NCBI GenBank assembly: GCA_033557675.1
Contig: JAWQRM010000067.1
Coordinates: 1-32,701, forward strand
DNA: 32,701 nucleotides
From: Coptodactyla brooksi
Taxonomy: Eukaryota; Arthropoda; Insecta; Coleoptera; Scarabaeidae
Direction: 5' to 3'
Shown here in pieces: positions 1 through 10,998 of this stretch. Positions within the stretch are counted from its first letter, which is position 1. Each line of letters opens with the position of its first letter. Position numbers and translations under genes: made by a program. The notes below the pieces were generated by a model. It was given only the letters and a program-made list of their open reading frames with translations, did no database searches and had not been told where the DNA came from.

Positions 1-67
1 CTTTAAAATTAGTTCGCTATAAGCGATGGTTCGCTATAAGCGAGTACGTTATAACCGAGGTTGACTG
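1..67. repeat. Right end of a pogo/Tigger-like terminal inverted repeat
   Basis: Read from position 67 leftwards on the minus strand, the sequence begins CAGTCAACCTCGGTTATAAC and continues into two copies of TCGCTTATAGCGAAC. A terminus starting CAG, followed by an ACCTCG-type block and a bordering TA (68-69), is the layout of pogo/Tigger-group elements, which duplicate TA. The element body would lie left of the window, so neither its partner end nor its transposase can be checked. The family assignment is inference from the terminus alone. Confidence 0.4.
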
Positions 68-310
68 TATTTTCATTTCCTTTATGTACTCCACTGGATT
101 TCTTTGGGTATAGTATGAGAAGATAGCGGAACGAATATATTAGCATGTTTAATAAATGCAGATTACAATATAAATTAGGTAAGATAATAATTGCAAGGTT
201 ATTACATTATTATTCATGTTAGGTTAGGCAGTAATGTAAACACTACTGGAGGACAAAGTAAAGTTCGTTATGTATAAATTACAGCACGAAACTCAACGTC
301 AATCTGAAAT

Positions 311-885
311 AAGAAACTAGAAGATCTACATCGTACATGATTTTCTCTTACTTTGCCACTAGATTAAATATAAAAAACGCTACGATTTAGAACTTATGTA
401 TAATAATTCAAGGGGCCCTCAAGTCTTATAAGGAGTTCAAAAATATCATAATATGCAGGATGTTCCATTTAAAAATCTGCAATTGGGTAGTTTTTACAAT
501 AAGTCGAACACCCTGTATATTCGAAAATAGTTTCAAATTGTGAACAGTTCGATGTGATGTAACATTTTTATCTAGAAAGAGCAATAAAGTTCTAACAACA
601 GTTCAAACGTTGCAATTGGAAGCTGAGGTATAATAATTAAAGTGACTCTTAAATCTTATAACGGCTTCAAAAATGTAATAGTATACAGAGTGTTTCATTT
701 AAAAAGCTGCTACAATTCTTACGAAATCCTTATTGTGATCAGATTATATAATAATTAGCTTGTATGTAAAGTTGTTGTTTTACTCAGTCTAATGTGGTAA
801 TGTAAAGACGATACACAGATGGACGGACGGACCAACCACGAAAAATAGCATAGTTGGGCTACAAAAAGCCTAATCAACGCAGTAT
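311..885 (-). repeat. Interspersed repeat family A, copy 1
   Basis: This stretch aligns on the minus strand with the plus-strand copies at 3.6-4.2 kb and 15.9-16.5 kb. In the forward sense it opens with a TTAGGCTTTTTGTAGCC block, then a GTCCGTCCGTC-type tract and TTTACATACAAGCTAATTAT. It closes with a segment resembling ACATCGTACATGA and CTTTCTCTTAC. Between these sits a module bounded by inverted ATACAGGGTGTTCG and AACATCCTGCATAT ends (about 454-523). An extra partial copy of the CTGTATA end plus its TTATAAGATTTAAG flank is present around 630-700, so this copy is internally duplicated. No coding capacity was seen. The class is unknown; it could be a non-autonomous DNA element or a 3' fragment of something larger. 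Confidence 0.7.
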
Positions 886-1961
886 TTTAGTAAAAATAGA
901 TATTAGTAAAAACAAATGAATTGAGCATCTGAAGTGTTATGTCGTACAGCCCAACTATCCCACAGCATAGGGCAGCTAAATGTACAACGGATGTCTTCAT
1001 TTTAAAGTAGAAATTCTGAACCGGTACTCAAAACGCAGAGGCGGGACGCAGTTTTGCTAGCGGTTTGGCATCGCATCAACAGATAAATTAGCGACAACTT
1101 CCCACAACCCAAGCCTAGCATTTTGCCATAGGATCAATAGCTCTGCGATTCCCACGCATCACTCCACAGAGAAAATTGCGGACAGGATAGTATGGCCTGT
1201 GATTCTCAAACAAGGTTTGAGCAACACAGCAATCTCATTACATTACATATCCTCACTTAAATTTCTTTTATCACTTTGAATTCTCCCCCCATAGTGATGC
1301 TGGAAAATATTTAGACCACGTTACAAAAAGAAACAGGTTTCAGAGACCTTTGGTAGACTAAGGTATACGTGCACATCTTGGTCCCCATCATTTAGAATCA
1401 CTGGAACACTAGATAACAAATTGCCATTGCCTGGATATAAGTATACACTGATTAAGGCAAAGAGAACAAAATTCAGCACCTTAATATTAATTAGAAACGA
1501 TTCAACGTTTCTTTATGGTCCATCCCTTTCTTATCTAGAATGTGTATGCTAGTTTCTATCACAAAGGAATATCCAGGAAGGATGTCGTTAATAAACGAAA
1601 AGTGTACCTACGCAGTAATTGGATGCATTATCTTAATTCAGCATAATTAGTACCTCTTTGCTATTTTGTGCAATTTCACAGGATTTGTTGTTTTTTATAA
1701 TGAAGCCCCTGCGCTACATAGTTCTCTAAGAGTGGATATCTTATGTTCGGTCCCATACCAAACCCATAAAACAAACCATTTAGGACAACAACAAAAACTT
1801 TTTGGTTTACTTTTCCTTCTGTTCCGAATTTTGAAAACATTTCTTTGCCCTGTCATGAATCAGCAAAGCAAGAAGAATTTGCGTTGTGCAAAGCAAGCAA
1901 AACAGCAATAAATTATTACTCAACTGTCTTTTCTCCTGTTTAGGTTTTTAGTTCGTTTCAA
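886..1961. other. Unassigned stretch, no supported gene
   Basis: AT-rich sequence with a slightly more GC-rich patch at about 1020-1240. The 81-codon ORF at 1666-1911 contains the string VVFYNEAP just after a splice-acceptor-like CACAG, discussed as a weak finding. Nothing else was recognised on either strand. Confidence 0.4.
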
Positions 1962-2475
1962 CTAGAAACTAGAAGATGTACATCGTACATGACTTTCTCT
2001 TACCTTGCCCCTGCTTGAAATATAAAAATCTGAAATATAAATATCTTAATATACAGGGTGCTCCGTTTAAAAATCTGAAGTTGGGTAGTTTTTAGAATAA
2101 ACAGAACACCCTGTATATTCAAAAACTGTTTCAAATTGTGGAGAGTTCGATGTCATGCAACCTTTATTTGAAATATTTTTTTTTAGAGAACAATACTTGA
2201 GATTGAGAACGAAATACCCCCCATAATAAGAACGAAATGCCCTCTTGCCCCATAGCACTGTATTTTTTACAATAATGCTTATAACTCGAGAACTGTTGAT
2301 TACAAGCATGTACTATCCTGATAGTTTTTTATTCACAATTTTATGCAGCTTACAAAAATATATTTTGTTATAAAAAGTTGTAAAAAAGTAAAAAATAAAT
2401 TAGTTTAAGTACCTCAACCATATGTATGTATGTATGTAATTATATAATAATTAGCTTGAATGTAAAGTAAAAATA
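1962..2475 (-). repeat. Interspersed repeat family A, copy 2 (truncated)
   Basis: Starts at GAAACTAGAAGATGTACATC, shared with copy 1, contains the module ATACAGGGTGCTCC ... GAACACCCTGTATAT at about 2051-2120, and continues through an internal part shared with copy 3 (CTCGAGAACTGTTGATTA and the tract up to TAATTATATAATAATTAGCT). It stops before the TTAGGCTTTTTGTAGCC block, so it is truncated at that end. A short TATG tandem run lies inside it. The ORFs it contains are by-products of the repeat. Confidence 0.7.
2421..2437. repeat. TATG microsatellite
   Basis: Four tandem TATG units plus one base. The run lies inside family A copy 2; copy 3 has a single CATATGG at the equivalent place, so the run looks like a copy-specific expansion. 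Confidence 0.85.
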
Positions 2476-3332
2476 TCAAGTCTTACCATGTTCATCGACT
2501 TCAACTTTTCATTCTGACAAACTAACAACTTGTTTTACTCTAAGACTACGTCGATAATGATATAAAACAAATGAAAAAAAAAAGATGAAAACACTGAAAT
2601 AAATATAGTATTAGCTAGTAGTTCTACCTCGGTAATGATCTAAAACAAACAAAACAACAACTGTATTTCTTTCGCTCATTCATACAACAAATAAATATTA
2701 CATGACTATATTATAATTTTACTTACTGTGTTTATGTAGTTATTAATATAACTACTGTATAACAGTACTGCTATAAAAACACGAAAACGTTAAACAAATG
2801 TGTATTAAAATATAAATTTTGTATACGCAATAGACAATTTTTTGTCCAGTATTCTAATGTTTATGACAAATTAGCTATTATAAATATCGAACTATTTCAA
2901 AACTGAAACGTCTCTACCATTATTATTACCATACAAATTTCTAAGATTGTGTCTTTCAGCTCTAATTGTTAAATTTCACTATTTCCGCAGAACTATGTAA
3001 TACTCAACGAAATCAAAAAACTTGTTAACATACGCTTCCGAAGATGATCTTTTAAAATAGATCGAAACTAGTCAAGCGAATATATTATGTTTAAGCCAGA
3101 AGAGTATTATTTATTTCTACCACATTCATCGATTTCAATATACCTGGCTATAAAACGGAGGTACAATGAATCCAATTAAATGCAAATGTTTCGCCATTCT
3201 CTGATGATGGTATCTTCAGTATCAATGGATTAACCGCGCGAGATAATCAACACTAGCCTTGAAAATTGCATTCTTTGATAATTTTCATTAAGTTTTAGAT
3301 ATTAATGTTAAATATGTTTGAAAGTTTAAACA
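2476..3332. other. Unassigned AT-rich stretch
   Basis: No ORF of convincing composition, no recognised transposase motif and no structured RNA seen. It lies between family A copy 2 and the first foldback element. Confidence 0.4.
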
Positions 3333-3556
3333 AGTGTCACCACTACACAAAAACTGAAAAATGCATTATCTTTTCGCTAACCAAGTTTTTGTATTTGTAC
3401 TTGCGTTTGTATTTGTCTTGATTGTCAAGACACTACCAAGCTAATATGTAACCAAGCTAACATGTAACAGTGTTTCATCGTTCCTGATGATGCTAACTTG
3501 GTTAGCGAAACGTTCATCGAGCATACATTTTCCTCTTTTGGTGTAGTGATGACAAT
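3333..3556. mobile_element. Foldback element, family C, copy 1
   Basis: Begins AGTGTCACCACTACACAAAA and ends, as reverse complement, TTGTCATCACTACACCAAAA, giving imperfect terminal inverted repeats of roughly 55 bp that run into GCTAACCAAGTT on both sides. The centre is filler with a small direct repeat of ACCAAGCTAA. The right arm carries a hammerhead-like motif; the left arm retains only its GCTAACCAAGTT part. There is no coding capacity, so it must be mobilised in trans or represent a non-coding retroelement relic. No target duplication was identified here. Confidence 0.7.
3479..3522 (+). ncRNA. Hammerhead-ribozyme-like motif, foldback copy 1
   Basis: The core CTGATGA is at 3484-3490, followed by one extra T, then GCTAAC-TTG-GTTAGC (helix II, six perfect pairs) at 3492-3506 and GAAAC at 3507-3511. 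The expected cleavage triplet reads ATC (3516-3518) rather than GTC, which breaks the second pair of a minimal helix III. GTTC before the core (3480-3483) pairs with GAGC after the triplet (3519-3522). Known hammerheads need CUGANGA, GAAA and NUH, and these are present. Weak helix III and the extra residue after A9 make activity doubtful in this copy. Confidence 0.5.
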
Positions 3557-3604
3557 TTTTACTTTCTTTTAACGGTAGGTATAAAGAGACAGTATTGCAT
3601 TCGC

Positions 3605-4170
3605 AAAAAAATCGATGTCGAGATTTTGATGGATATTGACGAATTAGGCTTTTTGTAGCCCATCTATACTATTTTTGGTGATTGATCTGTCTCTCCGTCC
3701 GTCTGTGTATCATTTTTACATTGCCACATTAGACTGAATAAAACAATACTTTACATACAAGCTAATTATTATATAATCTGATCACAATTAAGATTTCGCG
3801 AAAATTGTACATATGGTTGAGGTAACATATATTTTTGTAATCTACATAAAATTAGGAGTGTAAAAAAACTATAAGGATACTGCATGCTTAAAATCAACAG
3901 TTCTCGAGTTATAAGCATAGTTGATAAAAATACAGTCCTATGGGACAAGAGGGTACTTCGTTCTTAATCTCGGGTATTGCCCTCTTTAGAAAAAAAAAAA
4001 CGTTTCAAATAAAGGTTGCATGGCATCGAACTCCTTACAATTTTGAAACAATTTTCGAATATACAGGGTGTTCGACTTATTCTAAAAAATACCCAACTTC
4101 AGATTTTTAAATGAAACACCCAGTATATTATATCTTTGAAGTCCTTATGAGACTTGAGGTTCCAAACCCA
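3605..4170 (+). repeat. Interspersed repeat family A, copy 3
   Basis: Starts near AAATCGATGTCGAGATTTTG, shared with copy 4, then has TTAGGCTTTTTGTAGCCCAT, a GTCCGTCTGT tract and TTTACATACAAGCTAATTAT. A long interior is shared with copy 2. The module runs from ATACAGGGTGTTCGAC (about 4060) to AACACCCAGTATATT (about 4114-4128). It ends in a TCCTTATGAGACTTGAGG segment matching copies 1 and 4. No protein-coding potential was recognised. Confidence 0.7.
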
Positions 4171-4844
4171 CAACTTTCGTTAAATATGTTTGTTTTAAAA
4201 TATAAAGTCTTTTGCCTAGAGTCCTAATAATTATGAATAAATAGTTATTGTAAATACGGAATCTTTTCAAAAACTTTGCACTGTATAAATTTTGTACCTT
4301 ATTACTTTTAATTTTTAAGATTATATTACTATTTCTGCATTATGTGCTTCTTATTACAATGTGTATTACAAAATTGCCTTCAGAACTGATATTCACAATT
4401 TAAGTAATAGGCACAAGGACTGCTATCTGCATACCTAGGCACTGACTGGAATTTTTAAACGATCTTTTTTATTGTACAGTAGTGCGCACATGTACAATAA
4501 AACTTACCTCCACGCTACGAGTTTTTTTAATTTTGTGTCCTTACCATGTTGCATATTCGCGTGTGCTGACAATTCACATGTTTTAGCTATTTATACATTT
4601 TGTATATTTATTTTGTGCTGCAAACCTCTTATCGCCTTTTATTTATTTATACTTTTAAACAGACTACCAAATGGACCTATCTAGATATTTATAGTAACAA
4701 TTTATAAGTGTTCCTATAATTCATATAATTTCTTTCACTTTTTAATTCGTATTTTGGATCTAGTAATATTATTATTTTATTCACTGTTTTTAGTTATTGA
4801 TGTCACCACTGTATATTGTAGCATAATTATTTGTAATAAATCCA
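4171..4844. other. Unassigned AT-rich stretch
   Basis: No recognised gene, RNA or repeat. The 70-codon ORF at 4472-4684 is low-complexity, hydrophobic and Cys/Phe-rich, as expected by chance from T-rich sequence. Confidence 0.35.
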
Positions 4845-5105
4845 TTATCCAGAATATTTCGGAATATATATTTGAATCTCCAATGCATTTCTGAAAAATA
4901 TGCAGCAGCAAAATGCCGTAACCGTAGTACGCAATTTTAAATTTTTTGCAGAACATCCAGCGCCATCTAAGTTGGAATCAAAAAAGTCTTTCAAACAGTT
5001 TAACGTATTATGAGGCGAAATAATAGAACTAGTGCAAGAAACTTGCGAATACATTGCGTTGTTTGGAAAGTAATTACGTTTTTTTTTGATGAAAGTGAAA
5101 GGCAC
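4845..5105 (+). pseudogene. Possible transposase N-terminal relic (very tentative)
   Basis: On the plus strand one frame reads NAVTVVRNFKFFAEHPAPSK, then a further SKKSFKQF segment before a stop. The order 'VxRNF ... PxxSK ... FxxFN' is reminiscent of the helix-turn-helix N-terminal region (DUF4817 type) of insect Tc1/mariner-superfamily transposases. The match is short and broken by stops. The overlapping 86-codon minus-strand ORF has no recognisable motif. It borders a mariner relic of opposite orientation, so if real it is a separate element. Confidence 0.2.
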
Positions 5106-5110
5106 TTTTC

Positions 5111-5602
5111 TTAGAAAGTATAAATATTTTTTGTAATTACATATTCATCATTTTGGTCCAACGCCTTTTGCTGTCTTTCTGGCAGTACCGCGATTCCACA
5201 ATCATAAAAACTCTGATCCCTGCTGGTAAAAAACTGATCTGTCATTTTTGACGGCCTCATTTGAAGTAAAGGTTTTGCCATCCAAAAAATTTTGTACGGT
5301 GGGTGTGGTAGTATATCCCATCCAAGCATTTGGCGAATTATCAAACTGGATTTTCTATTGATCAATTTCTATAGATCTGGATTTTCTTCTATTGATCAAT
5401 TCTGGCCTTTTCTGTTTGAGTGAATCATGCAGTTTGTCCAGTTTTCATTTATCAGTTTTTTTCATTTTTGCAAAATTTTGCAAACCAGTTTTGGCACTGG
5501 CATTCTGTAACTACATCTTCTCCATATACGTCACATAACTTTTTCTCACTTGAACAGCATTTGTACCTTTTTTGTAATAAAAAAGCAAAATGTGCCGAAA
5601 AT
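5111..5602 (-). pseudogene. Mariner transposase relic with most of the DDE domain deleted
   Basis: Reading leftwards from about 5600, the N-terminal part gives FRHILLFYYKKGTNAVQVRK, then after a frameshift LCDVYGEDVVTECQCQNWFA, the mariner helix-turn-helix with its conserved QxWFAKF. After a degraded linker (ELINEEKIQ-like) the sequence jumps to LGWDILPHPPY and then SFYDCGIAVLPERQQKALDQ, the mariner C-terminal region: the 'HPPYSPDLAP' neighbourhood and the terminal 'G..LP.RW.K......Y' block. The catalytic core between these, normally some 180 residues, is missing, and the SPDLAPxDxxLF block is destroyed. This is a clear but dead mariner, distinct in sequence from the two at 6.9 and 11.4 kb. 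Confidence 0.75.
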
Positions 5603-5640
5603 GTATGTGTCAAAAAATATTTTCACACATAAACTTTGCA

Positions 5641-6465
5641 ATGTCAGCTGTCAGAATGTATAATGCATATACGGTTTAGGATGAAGTTGGCTGGTTAAAA
5701 TACAACTAACGCCTCTGGTGCGAAAAAAAGGAAATTAACCTACGAATATTAGACGACTAAGGACAAAATATTAATTTGGAGATTATTATGCTCTGCTGTT
5801 ATTTTAACAAATTATCATTAATAAAACCCCTGATTTTTGCAGTTTTTCTTTAAATTTAGATTTCATAGTTGAAAATCTGATATTAAATTGTTATTCGCAA
5901 TGTTTGTCGTGCTAATAACATTGGTGAGAATTAGACGTTTTTCAAGGCTTATAGTTCCTTGCGTGACTTCTGAGCTGGAACAACACCTTCCCAAATTTTA
6001 TCAGTTTCCGCCTTGTTTACACGGTCTAGCGAAAAGGTAATTGCACAAGGCAATGTTTTTGTTTTCGAACACAATGGGTGCTTGGCAAGTGCAATAAGGT
6101 GTGATGAGGATTTGTATTATATTGTTTGAAGGCCATTCGTTGATGTACGGTGTTTGTTATCAGATTGCTGCCTTTTATTGTTTGAGTGTTTTCAAGACTT
6201 CAATTCGAACTTAGGCATCCCCGAGTTCACCTTTGTTCTTCATTGTTTTTACATTGCACAGTGTTCAAGTTTCTGTTATCAACCCACTGGCAGACCATTT
6301 CACTTAAAAAAAAAGATTATTTCTGTCATTCCATTCCTGGGATATTCGAGGCCTGCTTGCATTCAATGCTTATGCTACAACGTATGCACCTGACGATCTA
6401 GGCATATCAGCTAGAAAACAGTGAACTCTTCTGTGTTATTTTATAAATGATTTAAAGCTAAAATT
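5641..6465. other. Unassigned stretch
   Basis: No recognised product. Two overlapping plus-strand ORFs at 6154-6401 are short and lack motifs. A minus-strand frame at about 5950-6060 reads FSLDRVNKAETDKIWEGV but could not be assigned. Confidence 0.3.
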
Positions 6466-6468
6466 AAA

Positions 6469-6560
6469 CACTTGTCACCACTAGGACAAAACTCAACAAT
6501 ACCTACTCAACACACGTTTCGCGAATCAAGCAAGCATCATCAGGAGCGAGGAAAACTGGA
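6469..6560. mobile_element. Foldback family C, half copy
   Basis: Begins ACTTGTCACCACTAGGACAA, matching the family C terminus, and runs through ACGTTTCGCGAATCAAGC into GCATCATCAGGAGCGAGGAA. Only one arm was identified; no inverted partner was seen in the next few hundred bases. Its minus strand carries a degenerate hammerhead-like motif. It sits about 300 bp from the left end of a mariner element. Confidence 0.55.
6505..6547 (-). ncRNA. Degenerate hammerhead-like motif, foldback half copy
   Basis: On the minus strand: GCTC (6544-6547), CTGATGA (6537-6543), extra T, then a helix II region whose stem has lost several pairs (GCTTGC against ATTCGC), GAAAC (6516-6520), loop GTGT, GTT triplet (6509-6511) and GAGT (6505-6508). 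Core nucleotides survive but helix II is eroded, so activity is unlikely. It supports the motif being conserved across the family. Confidence 0.4.
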
Positions 6561-6861
6561 GAGACTTTCATATTTGAATCTGACAATGAATACAATGAAA
6601 TTGCTGAAGAAGAATCTTGTAGGATTAGCATACGGACAAATTATTAAAGTACATATATCCACCTATCTTTGTTTAAGTTTTGCTAAACACTAAAATATGT
6701 ATTACTTCGTAATACCAGTGATTTTTGAGAAAATGTTATCTCCAAAAATGTAAATTATGATGTTTAATGCGATTACGCAACATCTCGTTTGGTTTGCATT
6801 TGAAGATCAACAGTCGGTATAAATTTTTACTTTAGAAATCCAGCTTCGAATGCATTAATAT
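6561..6861. other. Unassigned stretch
   Basis: Nothing recognised between the half foldback and the mariner element. The ORF at 6472-6693 begins inside the foldback and has no motif. Confidence 0.3.
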
Positions 6862-6863
6862 TA

Positions 6864-7969
6864 CACAGTATGACAATTAAATAACGATCATTTTTAGATA
6901 TACAAAAAAACACACGTTGAATTATGTTTAAAAGTTATTTTCTATTCAAAATAGGTTCTATTTAACTTAATACACTTTCTAGCACAATGAACCAATACAT
7001 GCATAGATTCTTGTATGTAATGCTTAGAAATGGCATTTAGTACCTGCGTCACAGCTACTTAAATGGCTGCTGATATGGCTGAAATATAAAAAAAGGCAAA
7101 TAAAGGAAAATAGTCACATGGTAATATATCAAAAATTCACGAACTGTTAACATCTTATGTGGTGGTGCATTATCATGCAATAAAAACAGCTGTTTTCCTG
7201 CTGGATATTCAGGCCTAACAGGTTTGACAGTTTTACCTTGTGGAATAAATTCCTTATGGATAATCCCTTGTGAATCATAAAAAGTAATTAACATTGTCTT
7301 GATTCTTGACACTTTTTTCTTGGTTTTGGTTCGCCTTCCGACTTCCATTCTGCAGATTGGCGCTTAGCTTCTCGATAATATTTAGAGCAACATGATTCGC
7401 CACCAGTTATGATCGAATCAAGAAAATCTGGATCATTTTCAGCAGTTTTAGTGAGGTCTTTGCCATGCTCTAGATGAGCAATTTTTTTGTCGTATGTGGA
7501 ACAAAACGTGCACAAACTTTCCTTTTCCCCAAATCTTGAGTCATAATTTGACGAACAGTTTCTCTATTTGTTTTTAATTCTTCAGCCAACATTCGTGCAG
7601 TAAAATTTCCTTCGACAGCTATGATTTCACGGCTTTTTTCTACCAATTCAGCACGATTGTTACTTTCTGGACGACCAGGTCTTCATCATTTATACCATAC
7701 ACTTTTTTCATCAATTCGTAAGTATCAGCACATTTCTTTCCAGTTTAAAATAAAGTTTAACATTTGCTCTTTATTCCATTACGTTTTTACGTCATCAGCA
7801 CACTTTTTACTGTGATTCAAATGGCTGTAACATTGTAACCTGTCATCCGATTAGGATGAACTTGAAGAGATGACTTGTAACTTTCTAACATATATTATAT
7901 TCGATAGATGGCGCTACGTGTTCTATGATTAATAAATTAAAATTCTCACTATTTAATTGTCATACTGTG
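6864..7969 (-). mobile_element. Mariner element 1 (complete ends, dead)
   Basis: Perfect 20-bp terminal inverted repeats, CACAGTATGACAATTAAATA at the left and its reverse complement at the right, are flanked by TA on both sides (6862-6863 and 7970-7971), the standard mariner target duplication. The element is about 1.1 kb and contains one degraded minus-strand transposase. The ends closely resemble those of the element at 11.35-12.62 kb, so the two are one family. It is non-autonomous now; intact ends mean it could once have been mobilised in trans. Confidence 0.85.
6942..7779 (-). pseudogene. Mariner transposase pseudogene, copy 1
   Basis: A DDE/D transposase for cut-and-paste at TA sites. 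Starting at ATG 7779, the first codons read M-E-stop, so there is an immediate nonsense change. Readable blocks are a GRPES-like linker, NRETVRQIMTQD-like helix-turn-helix remains, LITFYDSQGIIHKEFIPQGK and QLFLLHDNAPPHKMLTVREF; the last contains the second catalytic Asp context (HDNAPPH). The tail ends just before TAG at 6942-6944 (ELNGTYFE in the sister copy). Relative to that copy it lacks about 70 bp of the N-terminal helix-turn-helix (the YEWFNRFKNG segment, near 7685-7700) and has multiple frameshifts. The HPPYSPDLAP block is degraded. Confidence 0.85.
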
Positions 7970-10714
7970 TATATTTGAAAATAGTAAGGAAATTCAAAAA
8001 TCCAAACTATATAAAAAAAAAAGATTCAAAATATAAATGAAACACAATATACATTTGTGGAAATAAGAATGTAAATAATTCTCTTAGCAGATACAATGTC
8101 AGTTGAAATTGGATTAGTCATTTTATATCACAATGAAAATGACAATTAAATTAACGCCTTAGTTCTAGGCTTCGACAACAGCAAAATTATTAGCAATCTA
8201 AATTAAATCTAAGACATATCTTGTCGTTGCACAGAAAACCCAGAATAGAAATTTAGAGGTACACATAGTTATATAGCCTTTTCTTGTTGCAAAATTTCAT
8301 AATTTAATTATAATTTTTTTATAAACTATTTGACATCGCAATATTTTACTTCTATAAAAGCTGTATTCTGAGAACCAATTGTTACTAGTTTCTTTCATTG
8401 ATTTTGTAATTGTATGTTTTTGGAAGATAATTTCATATTGTTTCAAAGTTCATAAAATCAGGTATTCAAAATATTCTGTAACAACAATATCGACCACAAT
8501 GCTCCAAGTGATAACAACAATTTCAAAATACAGCAGTACACAACGTTGAATAGAAAATAAGTGTATGTAAATGAAGCATATAAATAAGTGCAAATGAACC
8601 TTATTAAGGAATCAAACATTAAAACTATTGCAAATTTTCGATAATTAATAAACGGAAATAAAAAGAAATAACCATAAAAACGTTCCTCATAAAAGCCAAT
8701 AAAAGGTAAAAATATATTCAAAATAACTTAAGAAATGTTTCTACTTCATTCAACTTCTTTATATCCATTCTTTCATAAGAATTCTTATTCTCTATAAAGA
8801 TAAGAGGTACAAACATAAAGAAACAAAGATTTATAAGGAACATTACGTACCATGTCCAAGTTTATCTATCTAGATGCGGTAACGCAGAGCTAGTAGCACA
8901 GAATGCTGTAACGGTCCCTCTATATAGAGAAGTCCAGTTTTTTTTATATAACCAGCTACTGCTTTCACTGCTAAAAGTTCACTGATCCCACCTGTAAAAC
9001 TTTCAATGGAAAAACTTCTTTCTATTGATTGTGCGTGCACAATACAGGGAACACGCGTTGACAATCCTTTTTATATTTCTTGACGTCAATGCATCTTTTT
9101 TATACAAACAACATGTGTCGGATGTGCCATGTTATTCTTCTTCCAAATACCACATGCGTAATATATGCAATTTTATTCGATTTCCTTTACATACATCTTT
9201 TGCATATCTTGTAGAAGCTTTAAGATTTAAAAGGGTTAAGGAAAGTACAATTTTCACTAAGGAGATAACCGTTCGCCTACATGCTATCTAGATGGAGTGA
9301 AGGATTTAAAATTAATCGCATTTAAAGCTTTACGTAGGCGATTGTAAATTACTCCAGACCTTATTAAATATTATTGCCACATAAAACGAAAGGAAGATAT
9401 TTCATGGACAACTGGCAGATTCGCATCGAGAATGTTATCTAGCCATAAATTAATTGCGCAACACGATTGTTGTTGTTTTATCTATGGCTATTGTTTTAAA
9501 TACGAGTTTTAAAACAAAACGCTGATTTTGTGCAGTAAAAAAACTGTATTGGTGTCATTATTTTTTAATTATCTAATCTCTTACGCACATCCTATATAAT
9601 CAACGAGTGATTGATGTTTAACGTAAACTTCAGAAGCTAATTTTACCTATAAACGTCATTCAAGATGACGTTAATCATTAGTAATTCATTGTTAGTAATT
9701 CCTATGCCCTCTTGAATAGAAAATATGTACTAAACTGCAGTGTATGTCACATTCCTAATGAAACACTCTGTAGGGGGCTGTAGTTGTTCTATAACCTTCT
9801 TCGGTATCTATTTTTGCTACGAAATTCAAATAAAATCGAATGCAGTAACTTTTCAATTACTTTGTCCTTGAAGCTTACAATCGGCATTTAATTCAGCCTT
9901 TAGGTATAAAAATAAGGATCAAAATAACAGCATATTAAGGAAGTCACCATTATAACAGACATTAAAAGAATGACTTCGTGAAAACGTATTTCGCCTAAAA
10001 TTGATCGCATAATTTTCTTACTATTAATTGTTTTTGATATTTTTGGTGGGTTGACTACGAGGGGCATACCTTACTATGGCTTCATTTCACGGAATGCCGG
10101 TTGTCCTACTTTGCATGCATGCTTTCTATAAAGCAAAATCAATAAAAGACTTTCATTAAATATTATTTATCCAAAACAAATCAAAATCAGGATTTTCGAT
10201 TAATATTTACGTGATTCTGAACTAGCTATGGCTTAAAATATCATAAAGCCATAAACAATTACAGATTATTAGTATTACAGTCTAGCCATAAAAACCACAG
10301 TCAACTTGGACGACTATATTATGCAATAATGTGCTCACAATTGTCTATAATAAGAGCAAATTTGTGAAATTAATTTGCAAATAGAAGTAGTTTTCTGGTA
10401 CGAATAGTTCTAGTTAATTTTTTTGGTCAATAACACACAATTTAAAAAAAATAATTACATGTAGGAAAAATCATATCCACATAAAAATTTTGCTTCTGTC
10501 AAACACAAATGATGAAAAATACTTTCATTTCTACTTGAAAAGAAGGTATTTTGCTTTCGAAAAAACAAATCAATCGGAATAATTTCTCAAGGTTTTCTAA
10601 AGAGCGGGGTAAAGGAAATTCAAACTTGTTAAATTTCTATCCTTATTTTTAGAAAAGTATAGACCGCCCACAATCGCATTTCTATCTTTTAGGAGCAGTC
10701 CGTGTAATTAGTAA

Positions 10715-10798
10715 TTTATTAATACAGTGTCAAGGATAAGGATCCTTTACTGCCTGTCTTCAGCACCGGACTACTTTTACTTTCCCTGTATTAATAAA
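10715..10798. repeat. Small inverted-repeat unit with perfect 13-bp ends
   Basis: TTTATTAATACAG at 10715-10727 is exactly reverse-complemented by CTGTATTAATAAA at 10786-10798, enclosing 58 bp. The size and TA-rich ends suggest a miniature element or a stem-loop; no further copy was seen in the window. Confidence 0.45.
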
Positions 10799-10938
10799 CA
10801 GCGCATACATAAAAGTTAAAAAATAATAGGAATAAAAATAAGGGTTTTCTTACGGTTTCTTGCAGTTAAAAGCTAAAAAAAATGCTTTCTTTCTATAATT
10901 TAAGTTATATTAATAAATGAGGCTAATATATGAATGTT

Positions 10939-10998
10939 ATATGTGATAGCTAACATTTATTAACTGCCATATGTGATAGCTAATATTAATTAAAATAT
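10939..10998. repeat. 30-bp tandem duplication
   Basis: ATATGTGATAGCTAA occurs at 10939 and again at 10969, each followed by ATT-rich sequence, giving two diverged 30-bp units. A related TTTATTAACTG string recurs at about 11024-11034. No function inferred. Confidence 0.6.

Noticed and set aside
9763..9776. AAACACTCTGTAGG as another CACCCTGTATA terminus
   Set aside because: Only a partial match, without the conserved flanks or an inverted partner.
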